From Brachionus manjavacas (taxonomy: Eukaryota; Rotifera; Eurotatoria; Ploima; Brachionidae), in NCBI GenBank assembly GCA_019054805.1, contig JAHQIY010000018.1:248001-312000 (forward strand): a stretch of 64,000 nucleotides of DNA. The letters are read 5' to 3'. The notes beneath the pieces are model-generated. The model was not told the origin of the DNA and did not search any database. It worked only from the letters and a program-made list of their open reading frames with translations. Of this stretch, positions 45,525 through 56,797 are shown in pieces. How positions within the stretch are numbered: the stretch's first letter is position 1; each line of letters opens with the position of its first letter. A program made the position numbers and the translations under genes.

Positions 45525-48275
45525 CTATTTTGGTAGCTTCCATAGACCTTGTTCTGGTCTCCGGTGCTGTATTGATGGAGCTTGCTGGTTCAGGTGCATC
45601 CGCTCCTGATCCTCGAGTTCCACAGTCGGTGCTGAACACGGTTGACTACGGGTAGTCAAGACTCCTTTCGTTTCTTGTTCTGCTGAGCTAGTCTGAGTTC
45701 GGCGTGGCGTTGACTCTCTTGCGGTAGTTGGAGTGACTGGAATTGTGTTTGCAGTATTTTCATCTGAGATACTCCACCCTCTGTATAATTTAAAGAAACT
45801 GGAGTTCCTAGCCACTTTTCGAACCTGTGGATAGCATCTAGTAGCCTCAATCATTGAGCCTTTCATACTGGTCACTGTGAAAGGATGTGGGTCCCAGGCA
45901 GAATCACTTTTGCTCGAGGTGCTTTGTCTGCACAAGACAATGTCACCCACTTGGATCGGGCACTCTCTTGCTTTCATTTTCATATAAAACTGCCGCTTCA
46001 TTTGTTCAGCGTACTTCTTGTGCTGCTCTTGAGCTATGCGATGGTATTTTTGTCGATCATCATAATTTGAGTCTATAATGGGTAATCCTGATGTCCTGGC
46101 GTAGCCAAAGAGCAGCATATTGGGTGCAATCCCTGTAGCGCTATGTGGCGTGTCGTGGTAGCTGGATAAAAATTCATTCAGCACTGCGTCAGGATTTCGC
46201 TTTTCTAGCTTTGCTATCTTTAGCACCCTCTTCAATTTTCGCATCACATTCTCTGCGGTGGCATTTGCTCTAGGCCAGTACGGTGTTACTTTCCGATGGT
46301 TGAAACCCAATCGTTCTGCAAATTGGGTAAAATCGCGTGATTGAAAAGGTGAGCCATTATCGGTTTTGTACTCCATAGGGATTCCCATTTTGCTGAAGAG
46401 CTTACTTAGCACTGGTTTCACTGTGTCGAAAGCTACACTACGTATGCGAGATACACTCACCCACTTTGAGTAATCGCAACTGTTAACTAACCAATAATCC
46501 CCGTTTGTCATCGGGCCGAAAAAGTCTGCTGAGACTTTCTGCCATGGCCCAGCAGGTAGCTCCGATGGCTGTAATGGCTCAAATGTGCGCTAAGCATCTA
46601 TGACTTGATATTCTGGACAGTTTTTGACTCGCTCTTCCACTTGCCTGTCTATTCCGGGGTAACATAATCGAGATCTTATCAATCGCTTTGTCTTGACTAT
46701 TCCTTGATGGCCCATGTGAGCGAGATCAGCTACTTTTGCTCGTAGCACTGTAGGTATTATGATATTCTGTCCCCTCAAAAGTATACCATCTCGCGTGACG
46801 TTTAGTTCATTGAAAACGTGCTTATATGCGTTCATCCTCTTTGGTAGTAACTTGAGACCTGTCTTATCACCGATGAGTTGGATTAGTGTCTGCAGTTCTT
46901 CGTCACGCTTTGTCTCGGAACGAACTTGATCAAGCGTAACTGCGTATGGTAGCTTGTAACTTGTGACAGCGTTGATAAAGCCTTCGTTTTCGATGCTGGC
47001 TCTTATTTCTTCAAGGAACTCACTTTTTGGTGTTGTTGTCGGATGCCTAGAAAAGTAGTCAGCGATGTTTGAACTGCCCGGTTTATGAACCACCGTGAAG
47101 TCGAATTGAGACAGGCGTAGTGCAAGCCGTTCTATTCTGGCAGGTGGTCTTGATTTTGTGTTGGTAAAAATCATCTTGACAGCTCGGTTGTCTGTTTCTA
47201 TTGTGAATGGTCTTCCGAGAAGATACAACCAAAGCCGTTCGCACGACCAAACTAACCCAAGGGCTTCCTTTTCACATTGACTATACCTGCGTTCCACTTC
47301 TGTTAACATACGAGAGATGCAGCTCACTATTTGGCGCTCTTTTGGATTTTGTGGGTTGACTTGATGGAGCACTGCTCCCAATCCAACCGGGCTTGCATCC
47401 ACAGTCAGTGACGTGTCCCAATCTTTTTTGAAGAAGCCTATGCATTTAGTTGATATCGCTTGCTTTATATCTTCAAACGCACGCTGCTCAATATCTTCCC
47501 ATTTCCATTTTACGCCGCTCTTTGTCAGTCTCCAAAGTGGTTCAGCCATTGTGCATAAATTTCTCATGAACCGTGAACTCCATGTAACACTGCAAAGAAA
47601 ACTGTGCAAGTCTTTTGTGTTAGTTGGAGCTGATGCTTGGCGGATCGCTCTCACACGATCCATGGTTGGTGAAACACCGGTAGATGAGAATTTCAAGCCG
47701 TAGAAGGTGAGCTCGTTTTTGTAAAATTCTGACTTTTCTATATTGAGCGTCAGGCCGCTTTGCTCTAGACGTTTCAATACTGCCAGCAGGTTCGTTTGAT
47801 GCTGTTCTCTTGTTTTTCCGAATACGAGGATGTCATCGGTCATGTTTAGTTGTCCAGGAAGGTCTGATAACATCTCTCTTATCTTCTCGGTAAAAATTTC
47901 CGATGCGCTTGCTATACCCATGTGTAGTCGTTTGTACCAATAGAGACCTTTGTGGGTGGTGATGGTGGTTAATGGGCGTGATTCTTCTGCAAGCATCAAC
48001 TGATGGAAGGCCTTGTTAAGATCAAGTTTTGAGAAAATTGTTGCACCGTTGGCTTTTATTATCAGGTCATCAATTGTCTTCATCGGGTACCTTGTTCTCA
48101 CTAGTGCCTTGTTAACTGGTCTAGCATCACAAGTCAGCCTTACTGCCAATTCTTGCTTATGCGCTGGGTTGTGCTGATTGGCATTCGGTTTTCGATCCTT
48201 CGGCACTACTACAAGGTTGGAGATCCATGTTATTGGTTTATGGCCTAACTCTACTTTCTCCAATATCCCTTCCTC
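45525..48275 (-). pseudogene. pol: Ty3-type pol: reverse transcriptase, RNase H, integrase; broken
   Basis: The frame starts at the deletion point with EKVELGHKPITWISNLVVVP and has no proper start codon. It holds the reverse transcriptase (FSKLDLNKAFHQ; MTDDILVFG with both Asp), RNase H (TVDASPVGLGAVL, with the chain running to the DYFSRH block) and the integrase zinc region. Its HHCC set is damaged: the last Cys is Tyr (CPEY). A single TAG at 46590-46592 stops the frame. The integrase core follows in the same frame (TDNGSPFQ and a downstream catalytic Glu region). The last part near 45525-45640 may also be frameshifted, because a neighbouring frame carries a typical basic tail. All in all it is a defective copy. 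Confidence 0.88.
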
Positions 48276-48282
48276 GTCGCCA
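48271..48282 (-). other. Primer-binding site of the Ty3-type element
   Basis: On the minus strand a TC spacer and TGGCGACGAGGA follow the 5' LTR, identical to the TRIM sites at 4132 and 4495. It pairs with the 3' end of tRNA-Ser(GCT)-type tRNAs (inference from the known animal acceptor sequence). Confidence 0.8.
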
Positions 48283-48284
48283 GA

Positions 48285-48629
48285 TATTAAGTTTGGAATA
48301 AAGAAAAGGACAAAGTATTTTCTTGGTTTTCTTCTTTATTATATCTAAATAAATAATCTTTGGAAAACGGCCGTTCTAGACCGTGGTAAAGTAAAGTAAA
48401 CAAAATAGCAAGTGGTAAAACAAAAAGAAGATCTTTAAGCTTAGAAAACAAAAGCAATAAAAGAAGCGATTAGCTTAATTTCTCTTTTAAGCATTTCTTT
48501 GTAACTTATAGATGATAAATATAAAATCAAAGTGAAGCAAATAAAAGTTTGCTTATTTGCTGGTGACACCACATCCACAATGGGTAAGCCGAAAGTTTGG
48601 TGTCATATCCAACTTGTCGCTACACATTA
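48285..48629 (-). repeat. Ty3-type element 5' LTR (345 bp)
   Basis: Same sequence as the LTR at 45008-45352. It is followed at 48630-48634 by the second CTTAC. Confidence 0.92.
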
Positions 48630-48639
48630 CTTACGAGGA

Positions 48640-48710
48640 GTGAATTTATTTATTTGTTTTCTGTAGCGAGCTAGAGCTCCTTCACAATAAATTAGAAAAA
48701 AAAAATAAAA
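48640..48710 (-). repeat. 3' end of the dispersed LINE/SINE-like element (reverse copy)
   Basis: On the minus strand it reads GAAGGAGCTCTAGCTCGCTA then CAGAAAACAAATAAATAAA, matching 18700-18740. The small stem GAGC/GCTC is kept while the loop differs. It abuts the Ty3-type insertion. Confidence 0.5.
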
Positions 48711-50124
48711 AAAAAATATAGTTTATAAAATGAGATCATAATAAAGTAAAAAAGCTTAAATCAAATGTAAAGAAAGTTAAAAAGACATATTTTGAGTTGA
48801 TTGTTTCATGTGAATAAGGAAAAAAACAAATAAATAATCTTTAATATTGAAAAAATAATTAAAATATTGATAATAAATTTTCTTAATTTCCCTTACCAAT
48901 TATCTGCTCGAAAATTACTTGAATTTTTCATTTAGCTTCACTTTAATTTAGAGGTATGAAGAAAAAATATAAAAAAAAAATTAGAATTCGATTAAACAAA
49001 TAAATTGATTTTTTCAAGATTAAATAAAATATCAATATTTCGAAAATTATTTATTTTTTGTCTCTGTGATCTATTCTAATTAGATTTTTTTTTGCAATTT
49101 GTTTAATTGCAATTTGTAATAATTTATTTAATTTAAATGATAAAATCCTGTCATCGCTCTTTAAATAATTTTAATTAGGTGGTTATAATTGTAATAGTTT
49201 TATTTTTATTAAAACTGAATAAAAATCTGCCAAGTAAATATTCCGAGTTTTTGCCAAGTAAATATTCCTTTTAAATTTTTTCTATAAACTGGACTGGTAA
49301 GTGAAAAATTGTTTGTATCACCCTTTAAAACTTACAGGAAAATCTGGAGTACAAAATCCATATTTTTTTATTCATATTTCTTACTCAAGATCTTGTCCCA
49401 ATTCAACACCTGAGATGTTATTTTGTTACAAGTGCTTCTAGATAAGCTTTATAATGATTTCAAAAGAACCATAAATTAAGATTTAAGGAAATACCTGGAG
49501 CCACATAAAATTTCAATTATTTCAACTAGTCAAGTCAATTAAAAAATTAATTTGAGTATAATTTAACAAATAATCTACATCTTATGGAATGTCTTTGAGA
49601 CAGGCAGTTATGAAAAAAAAAACTTTTTTTGAGGTATTTACAGATTTTGTGACAAGTCTAAAATCGAAATTTACTAAAAGTGCTCGACGTAAAAAAATCA
49701 AACCCTTACACCATAATTATATCTAATGGCTCAAAAATCCTAGCCCCTGTTAATCAGATTTTTAAATGAACAAATTTAATGGTTTAAGAAAGACTTGGAT
49801 ACCATTTGCGAATGGATAGAGACGTGGTTTAAGATCTTATGTGCTAAAAAATTTAAAATGATAATGACAGACATAAGTGTATAGCTCATAGAAACAAAGA
49901 GAATGGGAATGTAACACTAGAGGTAACTAACTGGGCCTAAAGCAAACAGTATTTTAATTAAATTTATCGATCAAAATAATTTATATTTTGTTATTTTCTT
50001 TTCAAAAGGAAGTTTCAAATAAAACTTCGGAATCAGCAAAGAACATTTTTCTACTGTTAAAAAAAAATTAAATAAAATATATATTTCAAACGCTTTTTAA
50101 AAAAAATTGATATATTTATTGAAA
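48711..50124. other. AT-rich spacer
   Basis: No gene seen. It likely includes the rest of the reversed element at its left and the promoter of the lectin gene at its right. Confidence 0.4.
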
Positions 50125-50874
50125 ATGTTTGGAAAATTTTTTTTTTCAATTTCAATCTTGTGTCTAATGATGCACTATTCTAAATAATTTTTTACAAGAA
50201 AAAGTTTGTTCAAAAAAGCAGACAATCAATCAGTTTTTACAAATTTGATAGCATCAAAAAACGTGAGAAATAAATTTATTTGCCTGGATGAATGTAATAC
50301 CAATGATCGATGTACTTATTTGAACTTTTTGAACAAATCATGCCATTTGTTTGAGGGTTTTGGTAACCACCAAACTGGACTGGAATTAAAATTTTATTTT
50401 GCTAAAGTCCCTCAAATGAATTTTCAGATTAATTGTAGAAATAGCTCTGTATACTGGTCACTTAAATCCGCAAATTGTCTTTTATGTCCAAATGATTTTG
50501 AAAAATATGATGACAACCCGTATGCGTGCTATCACAACTCATTTCAACAATCAAATTTTATAGATGGCAAACATTATTATGGTCAAAAAAACTCATTTTT
50601 GCCAAGTCCAAAAACAATTAAAGAAATCAATCTCTTATTAAACATTTCTGGAAACGATTATTCACAAATTTGGTTAGATTCGTCAATATCTTCTTTAAAT
50701 GAAACATATAGATGGAGAGATGGTTCTTTAGTTGAAAATTTTGATAACGGTGAGCCAAATAATTTAGGAGGCAATGAATTCAATTTAGTTGAGACGGTTT
50801 TGGCTATTTATTTCAAAAAAATACATGATTTTCCTCAAAATACATCAAATCATGTAATTTGTCAAATTAATTAA
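50125..50874 (+). pseudogene. Secreted PAN/apple plus C-type lectin protein, stop after signal peptide
   Basis: ATG 50125 begins a good signal peptide (MFGKFFFSISILCLMMHYSK). A TAA at 50185-50187 follows, and the frame then continues unbroken to 50874. The rest has a PAN/apple-like Cys module (CLDECNTNDRCTYLNF..CHLFE) and a C-type lectin domain (CPNDFEKY, YACYHN, YRWRDGS, GEPNNLGG, HVICQIN). The inner disulfide of the lectin fold seems lost, because Phe stands where the Cys before the last strand is expected. Such proteins bind sugars outside the cell. The reading frame is the same before and after the stop, so a single point change or sequence error could cause it. The domain call is firm; functional state is open. 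Confidence 0.65.
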
Positions 50875-52712
50875 ATTTTAAGGAATATTACTGATTTGAT
50901 GGCGTATCAAATAATCGATGCCTTTTTTGGTTAGGACTAAAAGCTACACCCATCAAGATTTTGAAAAAAAGAACACCAGGTGTAAATCACCATAATTTTA
51001 ATAAAACTTCAAATTTTTTTTTAATCCATTTATTTCTAATTTCCTGAATTTTATCCAACATCCTTTTATCCAACATCCAAATGGTTTTATCCAAATTTTT
51101 TTTCTCCTCTAATTGTTTTTGACATTGGCTCGACTAGATTAACACAATTCAGTATCATCAAAACTTAGCATCGTCTCATTCTATTTTTAATATTTTAAAA
51201 ATTTTTAAAATCTTCAAAGGTCAAAAAAATAGTTGATTATATGCTCTGACAAAAATAATGTTTAATGCCTTGAAAAATTTTTAAATCTTGATTTAAATTG
51301 CTTGCAATAAATATTTTTTTAAAAAAAGATAACTTATGATAACATATTAAATAAGTTTTAACATTAATTAGAAAAATGTTCAAGATCAAAAATCAAAAAT
51401 GTTTAGTAGTAGTAGTAGTTCTTGCTGTGACACCTAACATGTAGATTGTCTAGAACTATAAAAGTCTAGAATTTTTAAACTATGTACAACCCTAATTTTA
51501 ATAAAACATGCTTTAGTATTGATAAATTTTCAGAATAACAAAACATTTACTTTTTAAAATTTGTTTTTGAAATTAGAATTTTTATACAGTTTTATTTGAC
51601 ATGATGGTCGAAAGTAATTTTAAATAAATTTTCGTAAAATTGCGAAGATTTACTTTCTTTTTCGTTTTTAATAAAGGGTCAAAAAAATGTCCCTTTTTAT
51701 GCCTTTCTTTTAATTTTGTAGATTTTTTTAAATTTTTTCTTTTTGATAAAAAATATTACTTTGCTGACAACGCCTTTTTAACCTTGTACTCGTTTTATCT
51801 CTGAGCCTAATTCATCAAATAAATAAATAGAAATAAAATCCATGGTATTACCGTAAAAACTTCAAGGTTGCTTATATTTTTCATCAAAAACCATTTCCTT
51901 TTTAACTTGTTGAATATCAATTGTGCTTATAAATATTTTTTATTTCAAAAAATTTGTGGTCTTTTTTTATTTTCTAATTATTTGTACATTATCTTTGTTT
52001 ATTTTTTGTATTTTTTGACAAATTTTAAAATTTTCAAATTAAGTTTTAACAAATAAATAAATTGTTATTTTATTAATAGAATTGCATGCACAAGTACATA
52101 TTTGGATTTGACATTCTATGTTAAATAGATATGTTGAATCTGTAATATCAAAATGCACATTGCATAGTGCATATTATCTAAGATGCTATTTTAGGTGAGA
52201 AATTTTTTTGCAGAATTAATTGCGTGGCAATGCTGGCCCATGCAACTTACCACAAAAAATATTTTTTTCTGAAAAAGCATTCAATTTTAAATTCAAAAAT
52301 ATGCCGTTAGTACCAATCTTTTCCCAAATTACAAAGATATCCAACCATCAAAAAATATTTTTTATTTTTATTAAATAAAATTTGTAGGAACAAATACCAG
52401 CAAGAATTGATATTTTCATCATCGTTACTCAATTATATAAATCCTCTCATAATACTTGAATAATTGCTTGATTGTTGAGTGGCACCTCATTTTCAGACAT
52501 TTCTTGTTTTATCTGAAAGATAAACTTTTATGACATTTTAAAATTAACTTTCAGAAATGCTATGGACAAAAATTGTCTTAATTATTTCCATGACAACAAC
52601 ATTTTTTTCAAAAAAAAAAAATAAATGGCGATTTTTTTGGTTTTCTCTTTATAATTCGATCAATTCCAGCATTTTTGCAATTAAATTAGAAATTAGAAAA
52701 AAAAATCCAAAA
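50875..52712. other. AT-rich spacer before CEP76
   Basis: No gene seen. A (TAG)4 run lies near 51403, and a short palindrome (ATGCAC..GTGCAT) near 52152. TTAACTTTCAG at ~52545-52555 is a likely 3' splice site for the leader of CEP76; it could serve cis- or trans-splicing. Confidence 0.4.
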
Positions 52713-54828
52713 ATGAGTGCTGCTTTGCCGCCTGAAAAAATCAACCAAATCAAACAAATCATTCATGATAAATACAACGAAGTAAGAAAAAAGCCTAATA
52801 TAGCCCTTAATCAAATAATAAATCTAATAAAATTCAACCTTGAAGATAGACATCCAATCTCAGATTAGGGACATTATTGCTGAGAAGTTTTCCACATCTA
52901 ACAGCCGACTCAGCCAGGAGCAAATTGTGCAAGAAATAAGAAAAAAAGGCATACTGGACTCGATAATGAGCGGTGTAAAATTCGAGAGCCAAATATTCCA
53001 ATCGAACCAAAATCAATCAATTAACAACAGCAAACTTCACGACTCGCCAACAAAACTAGCTCCCAAATTTGTCAACAAAAACCAGGAGTACACACTGCCA
53101 TTGAACAAAGTAAACGTAGACCCGTCCAAACGACATCTCTACTTACAAATACTAAACGGCAAAGCCTTCCTAGAGTACTTGAATCAATCGGAAACAGACG
53201 AGCAGGCGATTCTGCCCGGCTACAGCCAACAATCATTTTTCACCATCTACATTCATTTCCGCGGCCAACGCTTCAAAACAAGGGCTTTTGCTTGCACTTG
53301 TGAGCCCAAAATTGAAGAGGGCTTTCTTTTAGAGCTTCACAAAGACCGTCAAGGAAGCGAAGCAACAACTTCACTGATGGCCGATGCAGCAACTCTTTTA
53401 TGCATCAGCGATCCAGTACACATAGTGATGATACGCACTGACCAAAGCCAAGACACCCACTTGGTCTCTTCGCACTTTTTGGAATGGCGAACTGTTCTAT
53501 CATGCATTAACAACAAGCAAACTTTGTGCATAGAACTAATGGGCACTGGAGCAGAGAGCAAAATACCAGCTGGCTTGCTCAACATATGTGTTCAGCTTGT
53601 GCCTTCATTGGAAACACCAATGAAGGAAGACATCTTGGGTGCACAACTCGGCCTGGAGCACTCCAAAAATACCGAAAGAGAAAGGCTTTTTCTGGTGTAT
53701 GCAAAGCAGTGGTGGAAAGAATTCATCGAAATAAGAGAAGACTGCAAGAACAGATTGGTCAAGATATTTGCCCAAGATGAGAATGGTGTGAATAGACCGG
53801 TGAGCTCGTACATTCAACCGATGAGAGCCGGTCGGCTTTTGGACACGCCAAGACAAGCGGCCAGATTCGTGAGCCTCATCGGCTACAATAGAGTGGCGTC
53901 CAGCTTTGGAATAAGCGAACAAGTCGAGCAATGGCTCAATATGCACACTTTTTTGGTCAAAAATCGCGGTGACTGTGAAAATCACTCAATTTTGCTGTGC
54001 AGTTTGCTGCTGGGCTTTGGTCTCGACGCATATGTATGCGTTGGAACAAAGACAAAAAATCAGCCGCACACATGGGTAGTGACCATTTCATATGACTACA
54101 ATGAGGTTGTATTTTGGGAGAGTCTAACAGGCAACCGATACTTGCATGTGTACATAAACCCTGACGATCCCCCTTTGGAAAAAAACCTCGTGGTCAAACA
54201 TCCTTACAAAACAATTGGATGTTTGTTCAACCATAAGAATTTCTACGCCAATATCCAAGCGTTGTCAAATGTGGACACGTGTTCTTTTAGGCTTAAGGAG
54301 CAGAGCAAGTGGAAAAGTATGAACGAAGAGGCATTGAGGACAGTGTGTTGTCACGCTTTTGTTACAAGCATACCATACGCGCCGGCCCTGAGCCAAAACT
54401 CGATTGATGCAAGTCTAATCTCAAACGATCTTGAGAGACAGCTAAAAGGACTGATTGTGATACAAAGACAAGAAATGGGTCTGACAACCACATGGGATGA
54501 GAATTTAAGCTACATTTTGACGCAGGCTTTGGCTTCATATGAATATGAAAGAACAACTGGATTTTCTGTGGGAAATGAGGAATTTGATCAAGCTGTAAAA
54601 TTGGCCATACCTGACGGACATTCTTTCAAAGCCTTTCCCATTCAGTTCATACATAGAAATGCGAAAAAAATTCTAAATGCATGTTTAAATTCATCGGTGT
54701 GCGAAGAAATTGTAAAGTGTAGAGGAGATCATGTTAAATTAGCATTAAGAGTCAAAGTAAAAAGATATCCTGAATCGGCAATTGCAACATGGGTAATGCT
54801 AGCATGTAGATATAAAATTGTTGTCTAA
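52713..54828 (+). CDS. CEP76: Centrosomal protein of 76 kDa (CEP76), two exons
   Basis: CEP76 limits centriole re-duplication at the centrosome. Exon 1 (52713-52781) encodes MSAALPPEKINQIKQIIHDK plus three residues. A 64-nt intron (GTAAGA..TTGAAG) follows, and exon 2 (52846-54828) gives the rest, for 683 aa against about 659 in vertebrates. The family pattern is clear end to end: RGQRFKTRAFACTCEP, RERLFLVYAKQWW, RLVKIFAQDENGVNRPV, RAGRLLDTPRQAARFVSLIG, NRGDCENH, FWESLTGNRYLH and a C-terminal WVMLACRYK. It has an N-terminal helix region, a C2-like domain (~130-270) and a transglutaminase-like domain with Cys, His (HTW) and Glu (FWES) in the expected places. An in-frame upstream ATG at 52557 would add 52 residues of non-family sequence, so 52713 is chosen. 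Confidence 0.93.
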
Positions 54829-55767
54829 AACTTTTAGTTAAAATTAAACAAAAATAACGAAAATAAAAATTTTATCAAGTCATTTATCTAGAAAAAAATA
54901 ATGAAATAAAACTTGGTAAATTCACATGATTATTAATTTTGGAACTAATAAAAAAAGCAAAATTATTTTAACTAACTATTTATGTTCAAGTCAAATACTT
55001 GTTGTAAAAAATTGGAAACTATGATTTTCCAAAAACAAAGGAAAGGAAAAAAAAATGCAGATCTGCAAAAAAGCAAGTAAGCAATTAGTTCGGAGCTATT
55101 TATGCGATATCATATTGGGAGTGTGAGCCTAAAACTGCTTTAAGACTAAGATGTGATGAAGCAACAGTTTCCGTTAAAAAAAAACCAAAAAACCCCTTAA
55201 GGCCTTAGGTTGATTTTAAATTTCAAGTAAAATAAAATAAAAGTAAATATTTTACTTTTAAAATGAATTTATAGAAATCTTTTATTACTTCATTAAAATA
55301 ATAAAAAATGTGGTGAAAATTGCGAAATCTTTCCATTGGTATGTTTGGTTTTTTCGAAATTCGAAAAATTCATTTCAAAAAACTTATCTAAAAAATTCTA
55401 AAAAAATGGGTTTTTTGAACTTTTTTGAAGGCGCATAATTTCTTTTCTTTTTACTTTTTTTTTACTGCTGTAAAAAGTATCATGTAGAAATTTTTGCGCT
55501 CTTGAATTTGAGATATTTATCACTCCGGTAGCTAAAAAATTGACCATTCTGCTGTGACTTGAAAACAGTGTCATTGGAAAACACTTGAAAGTTTCATCAT
55601 TATGAATAAATCTACGAATCCTTGGGCTTTTTTTGCTCTGTAAAAGCCAAAGTCAAGAAAATTTAATCAGCCAAATACATTTTTGATACTTTTAGAGAAT
55701 TAAAACTCAATGAAAATCTACTTCCTCCATTGATGTTATTGATTCAATTTTATTACTTTAAAAATTT
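54829..55767. other. CEP76 3' flank and AT-rich spacer
   Basis: AATAAA at ~54862 can end the CEP76 transcript. The rest shows no gene; 55300-55700 is less homopolymeric but has no coding pattern that I can see. Confidence 0.4.
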
Positions 55768-56663
55768 TTTTTTTTAAATTTAAGTATCAAAATGTTTGCT
55801 GATGATACAACAATTAGTATCTCTGAAAAAGACCTTGAGAAAGCTTTGATAAAATTAGATGTTACAACAAAAAATTTAAATGAATGGTGTATTTTAAACA
55901 GAATTGATATAAACTGGTCAAAAACTTTATGGATGATTTTTGAAAATATGAAAAAATTATATCATGAAAAGATAAGACTTGGTAATGAAGACAAATTAGT
56001 TGTAAAGGAAATTTGTTTATTAGCTTTCATAATTGATTAAGATCATAACTAAATTTGCATCTAATTTATCAATTCAAGTTAAAAGGAAATTATTTTCTTT
56101 TAAGAGAATTTTCTATCTTTTTTCTTTACTTAAGATCCAGTTTTTTAAGACCTTTATTCTCCTGTATTTTGAATTTTGCTTTGCGCTTTTATGCTTATTT
56201 TCAAAAGAAGCAATAAATAAATTAGCTAAGAGTTATTATATCTCAATCATAAAACTTTTAATGTTAAGCTTGAAGCAAACAGCTTTAATGAAATAAATAA
56301 CGCATTAGAAAAGTATGGTTTTTATTCATTTCAACATCGAATTTTTAAAAGAATGCTAACTTTCTCTTATAAATGTCTATTATTTTTCAATTCTCCGCTA
56401 AATCTAAAAGAAAAATGAAGGAAAAATGACTCAAAAAATTTGAATTATATTTTAAGGAATAATAATAACCTTATTGAACCAATGGCCAAGTCAAATAGCG
56501 GAGAACAAACATTTGAACATTTTTATTCAAGATTAATAAATTGCTTTGTGATCAAGGGATCAATGTTGAAGTTTTCAACTTTTAAGCTTTCAATTTTCAA
56601 TAACATAAATTTCAATAACAAAATTTCACTCTCATTAGGGTTCCTAATGTTTTTCATTTTGTA
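55768..56663 (+). pseudogene. Decayed LINE reverse transcriptase, C-terminal half
   Basis: A plus-strand frame starts with SIKMFADDTTISISEKD, the catalytic ADD box. NEWCILNRIDINWSKT follows. After a frame change near 56035 comes QFFKTFILLYFEFCFALL, and after further breaks LRNNNNLIEPMAKSNSGEQT and FKLSIFNNI, a tail common to many animal LINEs. At least two frame changes and several stops show it is dead. It belongs to a different family from the copy at 61.8 kb. Confidence 0.75.
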
Positions 56664-56797
56664 ATTTATTTTATTAAATTTATTTTTTTGTTCAATTTCT
56701 TTTTTAAAAAAAAAAAATTTATACAATCATACAAAATCTTATTAAATCTTATTAAATAAAAAATTACAACACAAGTAAAATATTTATGAAAAATATA

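Larger units (their letters stand above)
45008..48629 (-). mobile_element. Ty3/mdg4-type LTR retrotransposon, internally deleted (3.6 kb)
   Basis: Two 345-bp LTRs, apparently identical, bound an internal part of only 2.9 kb. Read on the minus strand, the order is LTR, primer-binding site, reverse transcriptase, RNase H, integrase, polypurine tract, LTR. This domain order is that of Ty3-type elements. Gag and protease are absent: the primer site runs straight into the first part of the reverse transcriptase. The flanking CTTAC duplication shows a genuine integration. Identical LTRs mean a recent event, yet this copy cannot make its own particle, so it was probably carried by proteins from a complete relative. 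Confidence 0.92.

Noticed and set aside
45656..47703. Extra frames inside the Ty3-type pol region
   Set aside because: They overlap integrase and RNase H in other frames. Only the basic tail near 45343-45639 might be a real frameshifted end, and it is noted under pol.
40748..50187. Reassigned TAA codon in this organism
   Set aside because: TAA is used as a normal stop by other frames here and is not found inside CEP76, the GPCR or the 592-aa gene.
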